DNA from: Linnemannia elongata
Lineage: Eukaryota; Mortierellomycota; Mortierellomycetes; Mortierellales; Mortierellaceae
Direction: 5' to 3'
NCBI GenBank assembly: GCA_036320915.1
Contig: JAXBDG010000013.1
Coordinates: 1,302,001 to 1,366,000 of the forward strand
Length of the DNA: 64,000 bases
Shown here: in pieces, positions 23,501-35,580 of the stretch
How the letters are laid out: the number at the start of each line of letters is the position of its first letter
How positions within the stretch are numbered: position 1 is the first letter of the stretch
Position numbers and translations under genes: made by a program
Notes under the pieces: model-generated
Databases searched by the model: none
What the model was told of the DNA's origin: nothing
What the model saw: only the letters and a program-made list of their open reading frames with translations

Positions 23501-25110
23501 TCGCCACCCTCACAAGAGTAAAAATAACAGACATATGAAAGTGTGTCTCTTATGCGTTGTGCGATTGATTATGCTCGCAAATGGATGGATCTGTGGGCTT
23601 GGTCTCTTCATTGTTGCCCATCCCTCGACCAAAGATTGATCGCTCGTCTGCGTACTTCCTTGCTCCTTTCCTTCACTCACGCCACTTTGTTTTGTGTCCA
23701 GAATCTCAACACAACAGATTGTTGGAGATGGTCTGTTTACGGGTATGATCTTTTTCTTACGCCAACAACACTTGGGCCTCTTCCTTCCTTCTGGAGCTAC
23801 AAGGGCGTCTAGATGTTTTGTACTTCACCCGGGGAACAGGAAACCAAGGGGCAAGTGAGCAAGGGGTCAATGGAGTGCAAGAGGCCAGGGCGCAAAGGCG
23901 TCCAAGAGGGAGACAGGGGGTCGGAAAAAAGAGAGGAAGCGCAAAGGGACTGCGCGCCAGACAGAGAGGAAGGTGACAGAGGCAAGGTGGGAAACTGAAG
24001 GAGTAGGAAAGAATGCTTGAGCGAACATTCCAGGCGCCAAATGCCAATGCCATACAAAACCCACCCTATTCTCGTAAACAAAGAGAGCCAACGACAACAA
24101 CACATGCACAAACATAGAGACAAGACAAAACAATGAGAGCTGCATGCAAGGTCCAAACATCAAAACCCTGTTGTGGAGAGGAGACGAGAGGGAGGAGAAA
24201 GAGGTAGTGAGAGAGGAGTGAGAGTCAACATCCATAGATGGAAGGACATGATGACAAACTTATCTGATCGAAAAAGGCAAATGAATGAACTCGCTCAGCT
24301 TGTCGAGAACGAGAAGCTAAGCTACCTCTCCTTCCTATTCTCGAACATACACTGAACATGGACAGGAAGCGGAATGGCTCGTGAAAAAGCTCTTACGTTC
24401 TAGTGCTGTTAGCGTTCTTGGTTAGACTCTCTCTCTATCTCGTCAAAACGACACGTCGTCCTTATTCTCACACATGTCCACCTGCGTGCGTGCGCCACTG
24501 GCTCTAATGGCTCTAGACACATGCCTTTTGCCTCTGGTACGATAGTCTCTAGAATGAGGCGCCCTCGGTAAACCCTCCACCCGAGTGGGCGCTAGGCAAC
24601 CCGCTCAACCCATGCAAGGATGACAAAGTACACCCTTATCTCCTGGTGAGTTGAGAGAAGTGAGAGCCAGGGTCCAATCGATTCTCCACGATGCCTCAAT
24701 AATGAGATGTCGTTGCTCACTGCTTAACTCGTTATTGTGTGCCATTCGGGACCCCATACCATCGCTGCTCCTTTTTTCTTTCTCTTTTTTCGTGGCACCA
24801 TCTCAAACACGTGCATGGTCCTCGAACCGCGTTCGATAAATACTGTCCCTCGTTTGTACAGAGGAGTTACCAAGTGAGAGTCTGCTTAATTAAAACCGCG
24901 CCAGGGTGGAAGCGCCCGAACTAGACATCAACGAGAGCACTACAATCGGCTACTTGCTTTTGACCAACCAGACCCCTAGAATCGTTCACTTCCACGCGGT
25001 CTGAGCATTCACTTGCGCTACCACCCCCTCCCTTTGGATCTCACATGCAACGATGATGGCGAATGAATGATTAAAAGCTTTCTGAAATGAGGGATTAATC
25101 TACTGCAATT
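20597..25110. other. Long intergenic region
   Basis: About 4.5 kb between the sphingomyelinase-like gene and the 3' end of DNA ligase I. It contains one MITE (listed separately) and a GC-rich imperfect hairpin at 24559-24592. From 21.9 to 22.97 kb there is no ORF of 60 codons at all. Other short ORFs show no domain, consistent splicing or coding-like codon use. Confidence 0.55.
22190..22269. mobile_element. hAT-type MITE, 80 bp
   Basis: The element begins TAGTGTTTCTCAAAATTATT and ends GATAAGAAACACTA, giving perfect 10-bp terminal inverted repeats TAGTGTTTCT/AGAAACACTA. It is flanked on both sides by the 8-bp direct repeat GCATAATG (22182-22189 and 22270-22277). An 8-bp target duplication with YAGNG-type ends is the signature of hAT transposons; at 80 bp it cannot encode a transposase, so it is a non-autonomous MITE. 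Its centre holds the short palindrome ACTCGAATCGAGT. Both target copies are perfect, so the insertion appears undecayed. Confidence 0.85.
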
Positions 25111-28100
25111 CTAGTAATCGAAATCCATATCGACGCCCATGCTGGTGTCGTTCTTGACAGTGTTCAGCTTCTGGTCGTTATACATCTCCGCAATCTGCTC
25201 GCTCGAAGTCGCGTTCTCGGGTGTCTTGTCATCACGGAGACGGATGAATCGCGGGAAACGAAGAGATATACCCTTGTTCGGATCCACAATGCCCACCGCA
25301 GCCTTGTAAACAGGACTGACAGACAGATCTGCACACTTGATCTCCCAAACTCGAACGGGGGCAAACCAGACATCGGGCTTGTTGCCCTCTCCAAGCATAT
25401 AGTACGACTTTGGTTCCGGAATCACATGCTCCTTCAGATCCTTGTGGTGCTCCTCCAGATCCTGTTCACTAAATCCTGTCCCAATCTTGCAGATCGACTG
25501 GTACTCCTCCCGATCAGGGTCATAGCATGCCAACAGGTATCCTCCATAGACTCCAGTACGCTTTCCACGTCCGACATAGGCTCCGATCACGACCAAGTCG
25601 ATCGAATCTCCCACACCCGCCAGATAATCCTTCTTGACCTTGAGCCAGTTCCGAGACCTCTTTGAGGGCTCATAGGTCGCCTCGGTACCGTTCAAGGTCT
25701 TGACCATCAAACCTTCGCAGTTGTCGGCCACACTCTGATCCAAAAAGATTTGAATGTCCTCGATCTGTGCAGAATTCATACTCTTGGCAAAGGCAAACTC
25801 GCCATCGACCTCGTTGAAGTGTTCCAGCAAGAGTTCGCGGCGTTTCGCAAGTGGTTCGCGAAGAAGCGACTCGCCATTGAGGTACAGCAGATCGAATGTA
25901 AAGATGCAGACCTGCACCTTGATATCCTCCTCCTTGACATCCTTGCGCTTCCTTGTGCTGAGAACCTGGAAGGGCAAAATGCATTTCTGTTCACGATCCC
26001 ACGCCACAGCCTCACAATCCAGAACAAACGACGTCGTGTTCGGCTTTGCAAACTACAAGTTGTGGTTGAGAGGTGCCAAAACTGGTTAGTAATATGGACA
26101 TAGTCAGGTCAGAATAAAAGGCGTGTTTGGACAAGAAATCGTGCACTATACCTTGCCAAGACGCTCCATGACATCGGGGTACTTGTTGGACATGTTCTCA
26201 GAGTTTCGACTGTAGATTCTCATAGATCCATCCTCCAGTTTGTGGATCTGTGCACGCTCTCCGTCGTACTTATACTCGCAAGTGAACGCAATGTTCTCGA
26301 ATCGGTCCAGAATATCCGTCAGCGCCTTGGTAGGATGTGCCAACATGGGCTTCAATGGGATACCTACATCATTAATGAATGAACATGTATAGTTAGAGCC
26401 TGGAAATGAACGTCAAGTTAATAGCGTAATAACCGAAAGGTGTATATACCTGGGGTCAACTTGCAGGCATCCTTCAGACCGTTGATATCGCCCTTAAGGA
26501 GCGCTGGTACAATGAGATCGTAGCATGGAAGTTCACTAAGAAATGTCATTTAGTTACAAAGCAGGGGTCAGCGTCAATGGCAACAACTCATGTACACACA
26601 CTCTCTGTGCGGACCGATAACAGGTGTTGCTACCACTTACCTATATACAGATTTGACGACAGACGCTGCCTCCTCCAGCTCCAATTGCAATTTCTCCTTG
26701 GACATCTTCTTGATATCTAAAGGTGCAGTCAAGAAGTTCTATTAGTAGCTGTACCAATACAGGGTATCGATACATAACCTTACACCTTCCGAAGACACAG
26801 GGCCACTTACCGGGGCGCGACAGCACAATAGCTTGGGCAAGGGCGACAACAACTGTCCTCTCGGCAAGTCCGATTCTGAGCTTTCCTTCGAGCGACCGCA
26901 TCAAATATTTGGCCTCCTTATTACGACATGACACCAGCATCAATTTGATCTTGTCGACCTTTTGTTTTTGCGACTAAAGGAATTGACAATGAATCCATTC
27001 TCATATGAGCGTTTGTCCTGTGGCCACAGTTTGCATGATCTGTACGCACATTGACACGCCGTCACACTGGCTTACCGAGTTTCCCGTCAAGGAGGCGATG
27101 TCCTTGAGAGTCTTGAAGACGTGTGGGATGGTGAGTGCCTTGGGTTTGAACATGGTAGGCTGGTTGCTTCTGCTGTTCTATAACAGTCAAACATGGAGAG
27201 TGTTAACTGATATTCCTGTCAAAGCAATTGGAATACGTGAATGAAAGTTGAATCCATGAAGCTCCGTGTTGCGTTCGCATACCATAGCAATGACACCTAG
27301 GTCTCCGAGCTCTGCATAGTCGGCCTTGATCTTCTTCATCTCTCTTCCAGTCGACTCTGCGATAGCCTTCAAAAGAAGGGACTCGCCAATTCCCAGTTCA
27401 AGTCCTTCGTATTCTGGGCACAACTATCAAAAGGTAGAAAGTGAAGGTTAGACATTGGTTGGCTATAGATAAACTTAACAGGTCAAAAGAAATGGTCGTA
27501 CCTTGTTGATGGACAAATAAATGACAGTGAGGAGACTCTCGGGGCTGAGATGGATGACAGAAATGAGGAATTTGACAAGATAGTCCAGAATCTGAAGGCG
27601 CTTGGTGGTATCCTCGATCTGCTCGAATGTCTGGCATAGTGCGGCATATGGGACACTATTGCGATGGTTTCAAACGTTCTTCTAGTTGTCAGAAATTTCT
27701 TCCATATTCGATAAACGCGACGACTCCCACATTTTACAAGTTCCTGAACTCTCCATGATACTTACGGCTCGCCCTTCTTCCAAGACGCAGATTCCACGTC
27801 GCTGGTCGATTTCGAGAACATATCGGCCCTATGATTGAACAAGGATACAACTCAGTAAGCCACGGAGCACAATGGACCCTGCAGATTTAACGAAGATATA
27901 CGAACGCGACAACTGCGCAATAGCTGTGCTGGCTACCATTTCGCGGCAGACTCCTTTTCCTGTTCAATTTCGTCTGCTTCGGCCTTGTCGTCAATTTCGT
28001 CTTCGTCCTCTGCTAGCTTCTTGACCTCCTCCTCATGATCCTTGACATCCTGGACGCTCTTGGCATCTTTTGTTGGTGTTGCGGGCTTAGTGTCTACTGA

Positions 28101-28689
28101 CTCCATGTCTGCGATCATCTGTGCCCTAGGCTTCTTGGGCGAGTTAGGATCCAGCTTGAGTCGTTTTGTCGTTGCTGTGAGTTCCTCATCTCTGTGCTCC
28201 TGAGTCGACGGCTGTTCCTCGACTGCTTCCGTCTTTTCCTCGACAGCAACTGTTTCTTCGTCGTCAGACTCGAGGATTCTGCGGTGCCTCTTCTTGACGC
28301 TCACATTGGCTAGACGTTAATAAAGGTGTGACATTAATTAGCTTGAGAAATGATGCATTTTGCCACCAATTTTTTCAGCTTTTACTCAAGCTTACCTGTC
28401 TCGTTATCCTCATCCATAGCAGTATCCTTGGCGACTTCGGCCTTTGAACTGTCGGATGCCTTGGTGGCTGTTTGAGTCTCCACTGGCTTCTCCTTCGCTT
28501 CCAAGTCTTTTGTGGCATTAGAGCTTGACGCCACCAAAGGCGCCTTGGGACCGAACGAGCTAATGCGTTTTTGGCAGGTGTGAAATGAGGATTAGAATGT
28601 AAGCAAAGAAGAGGCGATGGTATGAGTTGATATATTTTTGTTGTTGGGTAAAGTAAGGAGACGTACAGTTTACTTTGGCGAAGGGACAT
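25111..28689 (-). CDS. CDC9: ATP-dependent DNA ligase I
   Basis: Twelve exons, complement of 25111-26052, 26152-26363, 26450-26535, 26641-26716, 26811-26973, 27076-27177, 27283-27423, 27502-27655, 27766-27828, 27937-28309, 28396-28559 and 28667-28689, join in phase to 832 residues. It seals nicks in Okazaki fragments and in excision repair, in the nucleus. Residues 1-190 are a charged disordered tail. The DNA-binding domain follows ([34 protein letters not shown]). Then comes the adenylation domain with motif [12 protein letters not shown], adenylated lysine Lys480; later motifs include [25 protein letters not shown] and WLKVKKDYL. The OB-fold ends with [15 protein letters not shown], diagnostic of ligase I. 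The first exon, 23 nt, encodes MSLRQSK, and after splicing gives RQSKLSFGPK, a shortened PCNA-binding (PIP) box. An in-frame ATG at 28776 could give a longer form. Confidence 0.95.
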
Positions 28690-29172
28690 CGTCGTGGATC
28701 CGACTTGTTGTTGAAGTTGTTCAAGGTGGGGTTGAATGAAGACCGCGTTTCCTTCAAAAGCAAAAGACAAAAACACCGTTTGCCACTTTTTTGTTCGGTC
28801 TTCAGAAGGCAGTGAACCCCTTAACTGAAAACTGAAATGATTCCAACCTGTGCGACATTGAATTTATGCTCATGCCCCCCCTGTGTTCGTGTGTCTCTCG
28901 GTGTGAAGTGAGGAGGACTTGAAAAAAGAGACCTAAGCATGATAAGTTCCCAGGGGATCATCGTGCCTGTATAAAGAAAGGAAAAAGGGTAAGAGAAAGG
29001 GCGATTGATTGTCGGAAGGTGGGTGTGCTGTGGTTATGGGCTTATTGATGGCGACGGTACCATGTCTGCCTTGGATGCTTATTTTTCGTGTGCCACAAAC
29101 ACACAAAAGACGCAATCGTGCACGGTCACGGAGACTTTGCTTATGATCTCATTTTTTTTTTCTTTTTCTTTT

Positions 29173-29219
<47 letters not shown>

Positions 29220-29316
29220 TCAGCATAAGAGATAAAAGATTTTTCTTGTCCCAGTTCTCACACCTTTCTTCACACTCTTTTTCCCTCTTCATCCACATTC
29301 ATATTTACTTTCAACC
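28690..29316. promoter_or_regulatory. Divergent promoter region, ligase / DUF155 gene
   Basis: The two start codons are 627 bp apart and divergent, so this stretch must hold both promoters. Its main feature is a pyrimidine tract with an uninterrupted T42 (29175-29216), 100 bp upstream of the DUF155 gene start. I see no convincing TATA box or MluI cell-cycle box. Confidence 0.6.
29175..29216. repeat. Poly-T tract, 42 nt
   Basis: The longest homopolymer in the window, preceded by CTTTTT units from about 29150. Confidence 0.95.
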
Positions 29317-31769
29317 ATGGCTCGCAAAAACAACGGCTACCAAACCCTCGCCGACACTACAGACCCCGTCCAGTCGACCGTTGATCAGCACCCACCTGCC
29401 CCCGCACAACTTACAAAGAGCTCAAGTCAGACCAGCCTCACAAACACCCAGCCTGCCGGAATTACCACCGGAAGTGCTGGTGTCCCTCCAAAGATCATCA
29501 ACCCAACTAAGCAAGCATTTACCCAATCCCACCAGCTCCAGTCACCAATTCACTCCCAGATCCCTGGTTCAGCCAACATCACCGCCAAAACGAACACTGC
29601 CGCTGCCGCCGCCGCTGCTGCCGCCTCTGGCTCGGGAAGCAATTCAGCTGCTGGCACCAGTGCCGCGGGTGCTGCTGGACGACCCACTGCCCTTACGACC
29701 GCCCACAATCTGCCTACTGCTGGAAACGTCGCCGGAGGTGCAACGAATGCCGCCGTAAACCAGCGAGGAAAGGTCAAGCAGCCCATGAGAACCACCAAGA
29801 CAAGTCAGAAACTGACTCTATTCCCAGAGGAGAAGGATGTACCTATTTTGGAGGACGAGTATGCCTTTGATGACACTACTTACAACCAGATCGGGCAGTT
29901 GTCTTCTATCAGGTAAGGTGACTAACGATTTTGTTTATTAGTGGTTCCTTGTGTCCATTTGTCAGTAGGACAATAGCTCGCAGCAAGTCAATGCTTAGAC
30001 ATCATGGATACAATTATTGTTAGTTGGGATCCTAATCGTGGTACTAATTATGTTCATCCTCACTCTCTCTACCTTTTTCAAAAATGTCTCTGACGGTCCG
30101 AAAAACGCGAATATGGAAAAACGTGTTTGCATTGATTCGTCCTCGACTCTAGTGCGAGAAACGATGCCCATCGTATGAGTAAACTCGACAGACAGCAGCT
30201 GCCTCGAGTGATTGCGTACTGCACAGCTTCGTCCTATCGCATGGACGATCTCTTCAACTACCTCCAGTCCAGAAAGCTGACGAATGGAGCGGCCCCCAAA
30301 CGCTTCGATGAATGGTAAGTCTTGTAGCTTCGCCCTCTCACGCGACAGCAGAGAAGATGGGCATGTCCTCATTTTTTTCATTGTCAATCCACAGGGGTGT
30401 CTCGACTTTTTTTTTTTGTGGTGTGGATAGGCCTCCTTGAAATCTCATTCTAAGTTGACTTGGAATACACTCATTCATTGCTAACAACAAGCGTTCCTCT
30501 TCTCTCCGATTCATCGTAAAATAATAGTATCTACACTCCTTTCTCGTACACTGTGACCTCAAAACCCCCCTCAACGGCCGATCTATTGGGTCTGGATGAG
30601 TCGGCAACAAATGGATCAGGACTGCAGCAGCACCAATTTAAAGAGTCGATTCCAGAGGTCCTCTACTTTGACTATGGTGTTGTTGTGATCTGGGGAATGT
30701 CAGAACAGGAGGAAGCACGACTTTTGCAGGAGTTAGCCAGGTTCGAAGAGGAAAAACTTGGTACGTATCTTGACAGCTGAGCCTTCAGTCAATGTCATGT
30801 TGATTGTAAAATAGCGATGCTAACATTGTTTATATCGTGCCTTTTTACCGTTACTTAGACGAGGAGGATGTTGAGACCGAGGAGTTTTCATATCACTACA
30901 ATTCGCAATATCAGCCAAGGTATGAAGTGACCAACAGGACTTTTTGCAAGGACGAATGCCGACTGGGAACCTGAGACATCAATTGACACCTTCTCCGTGT
31001 TGCTCATTATTTTCTCGCCCATAGGATTTACAACGACGTTATCACGCTGAAGCATGCCGGAAACTACATGGTCAAGCTCACCATTTCTCACGCCATCGCT
31101 CAGTCTGTCAAGATGACGCTCTTTGAGGGTTTGATTGAGAATACCATTAATGCCACCAAGAACATCCCCCAGACCATGGCCGAGACGGGCAAGGTCCCCA
31201 TGTCCAGGTACAAAACAAGCGCATGCACGATGATGGCATACGATATATTTATGAACCTTACCACGGTGACACTGTCGGACACTGTTCGATGTTAACCCTC
31301 CCGTTCTTCTTTTCCTCTTCCCGTTCATAGAACTGCGATTACGAAAAAAATTGGACAGCTCTTCATCATGCGAATCAACGTCAACTTGGTCAGCAATATC
31401 TTGGACACTCCAGAGATTTTCTGGTCAGAACCCTCGTTCCAGCCATTGTATTCGGCCATCAGAGGTATGCAACAAAATGACTATATTGAATGAATGCTGC
31501 ATATGATTGTTTTTCATACATGATAGAAGTTAACAGTGTATACGCCATTATTTTGAATAGGTTATCTGGAGATTGGACAGCGTGTTGAGCTTTTGAACCA
31601 GCGCACGTCTGTGATCAGTGACCTGCTGGATATGCTGAAGGAGCATTTGACGTCGTCGCACGGCGAGCAGCTGGAGTGGATTGTTATTGTCCTCATTTTC
31701 TTTGAGATTGTCATTGGAGTGATCACTATCTGCCTGGATGCCTTCAGTTACAGCCGTGGTGGACACTAG
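29317..31769 (+). CDS. RMD1/RMND1 (DUF155) family membrane protein
   Basis: Seven exons (29317-29912, 30153-30314, 30528-30760, 30859-30919, 31025-31207, 31331-31464, 31561-31769) join in phase to 525 residues. Residues 1-190 are low complexity with a poly-alanine stretch. From about residue 210 the DUF155 domain begins: RVIAYCTASSYRMDDLFNYL, then VLYFDYGVVVIWGMSEQEE, the acidic DEEDVETEEFSY, ISHAIAQSVKMTLFEGLIE, and RINVNLVSNILDTPEIFW. A single C-terminal transmembrane helix follows (WIVIVLIFFEIVIGVITICL). Family members include yeast Rmd1/Rmd8, S. pombe Sif2/Sif3 and human mitochondrial RMND1. With no clear mitochondrial presequence, the Rmd1/Sif2-like branch is the better guess, but I give no symbol. 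The molecular role is poorly known. Confidence 0.9.
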
Positions 31770-32318
31770 AAGTGAACAAGCAGTGTACACAAAAAAATTA
31801 AATAAAAAAAAACGCAGAGTGAGTGACTTCACAAAAATTGATTTTTCATTGGCGTGCCTTGTTTTTGTGAAGCTGGTGGTGAACTGCAAAAAGAGGAAGA
31901 TCGAGCACACGTAAACCCTCGCTCACACCTCCTGAACTCTTGCACAATCAACCTTCTTTCCTTTATTTTAATCTCTCAAACCCCCCCGGACAATGGCACC
32001 AAGCGACGATGGAGCAGGTACCCGACGCCGGATCACAAAATAACAACAGAAATCATAACAAACTACAACAGACTAGAACACCCACTCACACGTTGCCACC
32101 AATTACTTATCCATCCATCAAAAAAAAACAATAATAGACCTGGCACCAAAATACAAGGATAAAGCTCAAGCAAGGAGGCGGGGAGCAGGGTAACAGCTTG
32201 AACGAAAAAAAAGCGCGTCTCTGCCCTTCTTGGATGCAACCATGGAACATCTCCACGACGAGGCGTCCCGCAACAACACCTTTCGGTTTCCTAATCGGTG
32301 CCATGTGTCTCTCTCTTA

Positions 32319-32574
32319 ATGTCCTGTAGAACCCATCAGACCAGGTTCCGAAACTTTACAATAGGAAAGTCGTCCGACCCCAACAATGACTCCTCTGCCA
32401 CTACCTATGCTGCTGCCGTCTCGGATAAAGATAATACGAAAAAAACAGCCGACACTGATGTTGTCCGAACTAGCAGGAGCAGCAGAAGCATCAACAATAG
32501 CACTTCACTCACAACAACAACTGCTGTAACGAAAGCAACAACGACATCGACAACAACATCAATAGCAACAACAA

Positions 32575-32608
<34 letters not shown>

Positions 32609-35359
32609 AACATCAACAGAAACCGTAGTGGAGACCAAGAATGAGACTAAAACGGCACAAAGAAACACCAGGCAGGCGTCCGTAAAGTCTACACCTGCCG
32701 ATGGAGGTGCTCTTGGACTCACGGAACGGCATCAGGAACGAATGAGGACTCGTATCCGAGGAGCAGGGTATGTCCCACGAAGTGATAATCACCCTCATTG
32801 TCAGAAAACAAAAAAGCAAGCGATTTGTACAGCTAACTGCTTATTGTATGACACACATTACTGTTGGTAACCTAGGGCGCACAAGTCTGAGTACAAGGGA
32901 TTCTCACTAATGGACATCAAGAGCAAACCAACGGTCGAGCAAACGGAGCAGGCAGAGCTGTCAGAGGAGCAAATGACAGAGATTGATACACATATAACGC
33001 CTGCTGTTGCACCGGCCGACAAGAAGCCGCGGAGGACAAAGTCGACGCCAGGACCATCGAATACGACTCCTCTCTCAGGCAGTACCGACTCTCGACGATC
33101 TACAGCAGGCCCTCGGGCGTCGGCGCCCAGTCTCAAAGAGATGCTTGCCCAACCATCGACAACTATTCCTATTTCATCAAGCAACCGAATGACACGGGCC
33201 TCGAGTCGTTACACTGGTATGCCATGCATTTTTGTGTGCGCGTGTTGTAGGGTAGCACTTTCCTGATTGCTGCAAATTGCAGAGGTATTAACCTTTTTTT
33301 CATACTTCATTTTTTTTTTTGAATATTAGGTCAGTCGCCGAGTTTCAAGATTGCATGGGGGAAAACACTCGTCGTTTCGGAGGCAAGGAGACAGCAACTA
33401 GCCCAAGCACGGGAAAATGGAGTGGCAACATCGGCAGCACCAAAGAAAGTGGCGACACCAGCACCAGCGACCGACAACAGCGCACTAGACGACCTCGAGG
33501 GCTTCGAAGATTTAGGTGGCGGTGTTATGTCTCCTACTCTGCCATGGGACATATCCGCTCCAGAACCTGAACGAGTACGAGAGGATTTTCCAGCCAAGAG
33601 GAAGTCACCTAATATTATTGCACCCGAAACCACTTCAGCCGCTTCTGATACAACAACTGCTACTCGTAAACCCAGTCTTGCTCTTGCTAAACGGAGACGA
33701 ATCATTCAGGAGGAGATTGATGAGAACGAAGAGCCCCTACTTTCGGTTGAGAATCTTCCCATGGCCGGCATGGCAACACCAAAGGACTCGATTCACGGGC
33801 GAACAACTAAATCATCTACCGCCACGAAAGAAAGCGCGCGTGACCAACCGACAAAGGAATCCGCCACTGTCACCAAAGCTTCCAAGGAGCCATATGACGT
33901 TATTTCCAGGAAGGCTTCGACCAAGAAGTCAGGAAAGACAGAAGTAACGAAGGCCAAGTCGACAGACTCTTTAACGACCAAGCCGGCCAAGACGTCGCAA
34001 AAATCCCTTATGCCGCTGAAGCAGACGACATTAATGCAACTAAACACCCAGATCAGCAGGACGGACTTTCAGGATAGCTCGACATCATTGGCATCTCGGA
34101 ATCGTGGCGTGACGGACGATGATTCTGAGGATGAGCGCGATTTCGAGGATATGCTCCAGAAACAAATGTTAAAGGCGCCGAGTCGAAAGAGTTCATCCAA
34201 AAATACGACTGCCAAGAAAGGCAAGGGGCCCTCAAGAGACACTGTCAAGAACTACCAGCAGCTTCAGATCAACTGCCTCAAGTTCTTTGGTCCTGCAGCA
34301 GCTATTGCGAAACCGGCGATCGTCAAGAATCAGTCTATTGGTAGGAAACTGTCCGCAGAGGCCGATGGCGAAGAGGCAGTAGTCCAAGGGAAGAATACTA
34401 TCCAGAGCATTCTGCATATCGAGAGAGCGCCCCTGAGCGAGATGGATGTGATTGCTGACGCTGTCCGCGAGGTTGTCAACGTTTACATGTAAGTCTTTGA
34501 GTGATATGCCTCGTTTTTGCCACTTTTTCGATTCATAGTTTGGTACTCATATACGCTCTTATATATGACATATAGTGATTCGGTCGATGATCAGGCTATG
34601 GTGAAAAACTTGCAAGCTTTGAGATCCGAACTGGAGACTCGTCTTATCGAGCAGGTAAAACTGATTGCATTCAAGTACATCTTCATTCTCTATGCGCAAG
34701 GATTTAGACATAATATTGATATTCGGTACCAATTATTTGCATTTTTAGGTTGACATGCTGGATGATCAATCATTGTTGCGGGCGTCGGTCAAAAAGGCGA
34801 CGGCGGTAAAGAGGGAACTCCGGGTGCAGCTTCTAGAGACCCAGAGGCGGCGACAAAGAACGCGACAAGAGTTGGCGAAGGTTCGGGCTGAGTTTGAGAG
34901 GGAGGAGCGGGCTCGGCAGCGTTTGGAGGAGACGCACAAATTTTTGACTGATCTCGAGTCTTTGCGGGACGAGGTCGCAGGATCGGACGGCGAGAACAGC
35001 GAGGATGATACTTCAAGACAGCAGGCCTATGGCTCACTGAATGATGATGTCAAGGTAAGATGTTCTTTTATGATCTTTGTTTTGCTGGACAGAAGCTCGC
35101 GTGAATTTGGCTTCTCTTATTAACCGATGCTCTCTCATATTACATCTAGACTGGATTGCACAGCTATATTGCGACGGTGGGAGCGCGATCTGGTGGAGCA
35201 GGAGCACAGGATGGCACGGATACCCGACCTGGAATGCTGGGAGCCCTCGTAGAATTTAATCGGCTGCTAGAGACGATGGTCAAGAATACGCCAACCAGGA
35301 CCGATGTCTCTGTCTCTGTCTCTGGGTCTGATAGTGACAGCAGTGATTATGAATTGTAA
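32319..35359 (+). CDS. Candidate inner-kinetochore CENP-U/Ame1/Mis17-like protein
   Basis: Six exons join in phase: 32319-32767, 32876-33216, 33330-34488, 34576-34654, 34749-35054, 35150-35359 (847 residues). Most of the protein is disordered: Thr/Ala repeats from CAG/ACA-type codons near 32460-32630, then Lys/Ser/Thr-rich and basic segments. The C-terminal about 230 residues are conserved-looking: SEMDVIADAVREVVNVYI, then SVDDQAMVKNLQALRSELE, a charged coiled coil with KATAVKRELRVQLLETQRRR, and ETHKFLTDLESLRDEV. This order (short helices, long coiled coil, FLxDL motif, tail) resembles the C-terminus of CENP-U and fungal Ame1/Mis17, which bind CENP-Q/Okp1 in the COMA/CENP-OPQUR complex. The assignment rests on this resemblance only. 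The start is uncertain: ATGs at 31993 and 32009 may belong to an upstream exon. Confidence 0.6.
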
Positions 35360-35580
35360 CAGGGTGCAGGAACCTTCTCAGAAAACATCGTTACAGTTCC
35401 TTCAAGCATACCATTTTTGTATTTGTATTTCTAAACTTCATTATTTATTTCGCGTTCTTTTTTCATTGAGGTGGCATGGTTGTGTTCAATGCTGGGTATC
35501 TTGATGATTAGGTGTGTTGGATGAGGTATTTGAATCCTTTGAGTACTGGGATGATGAGGTGTGGTACGGTATGATAGTAC

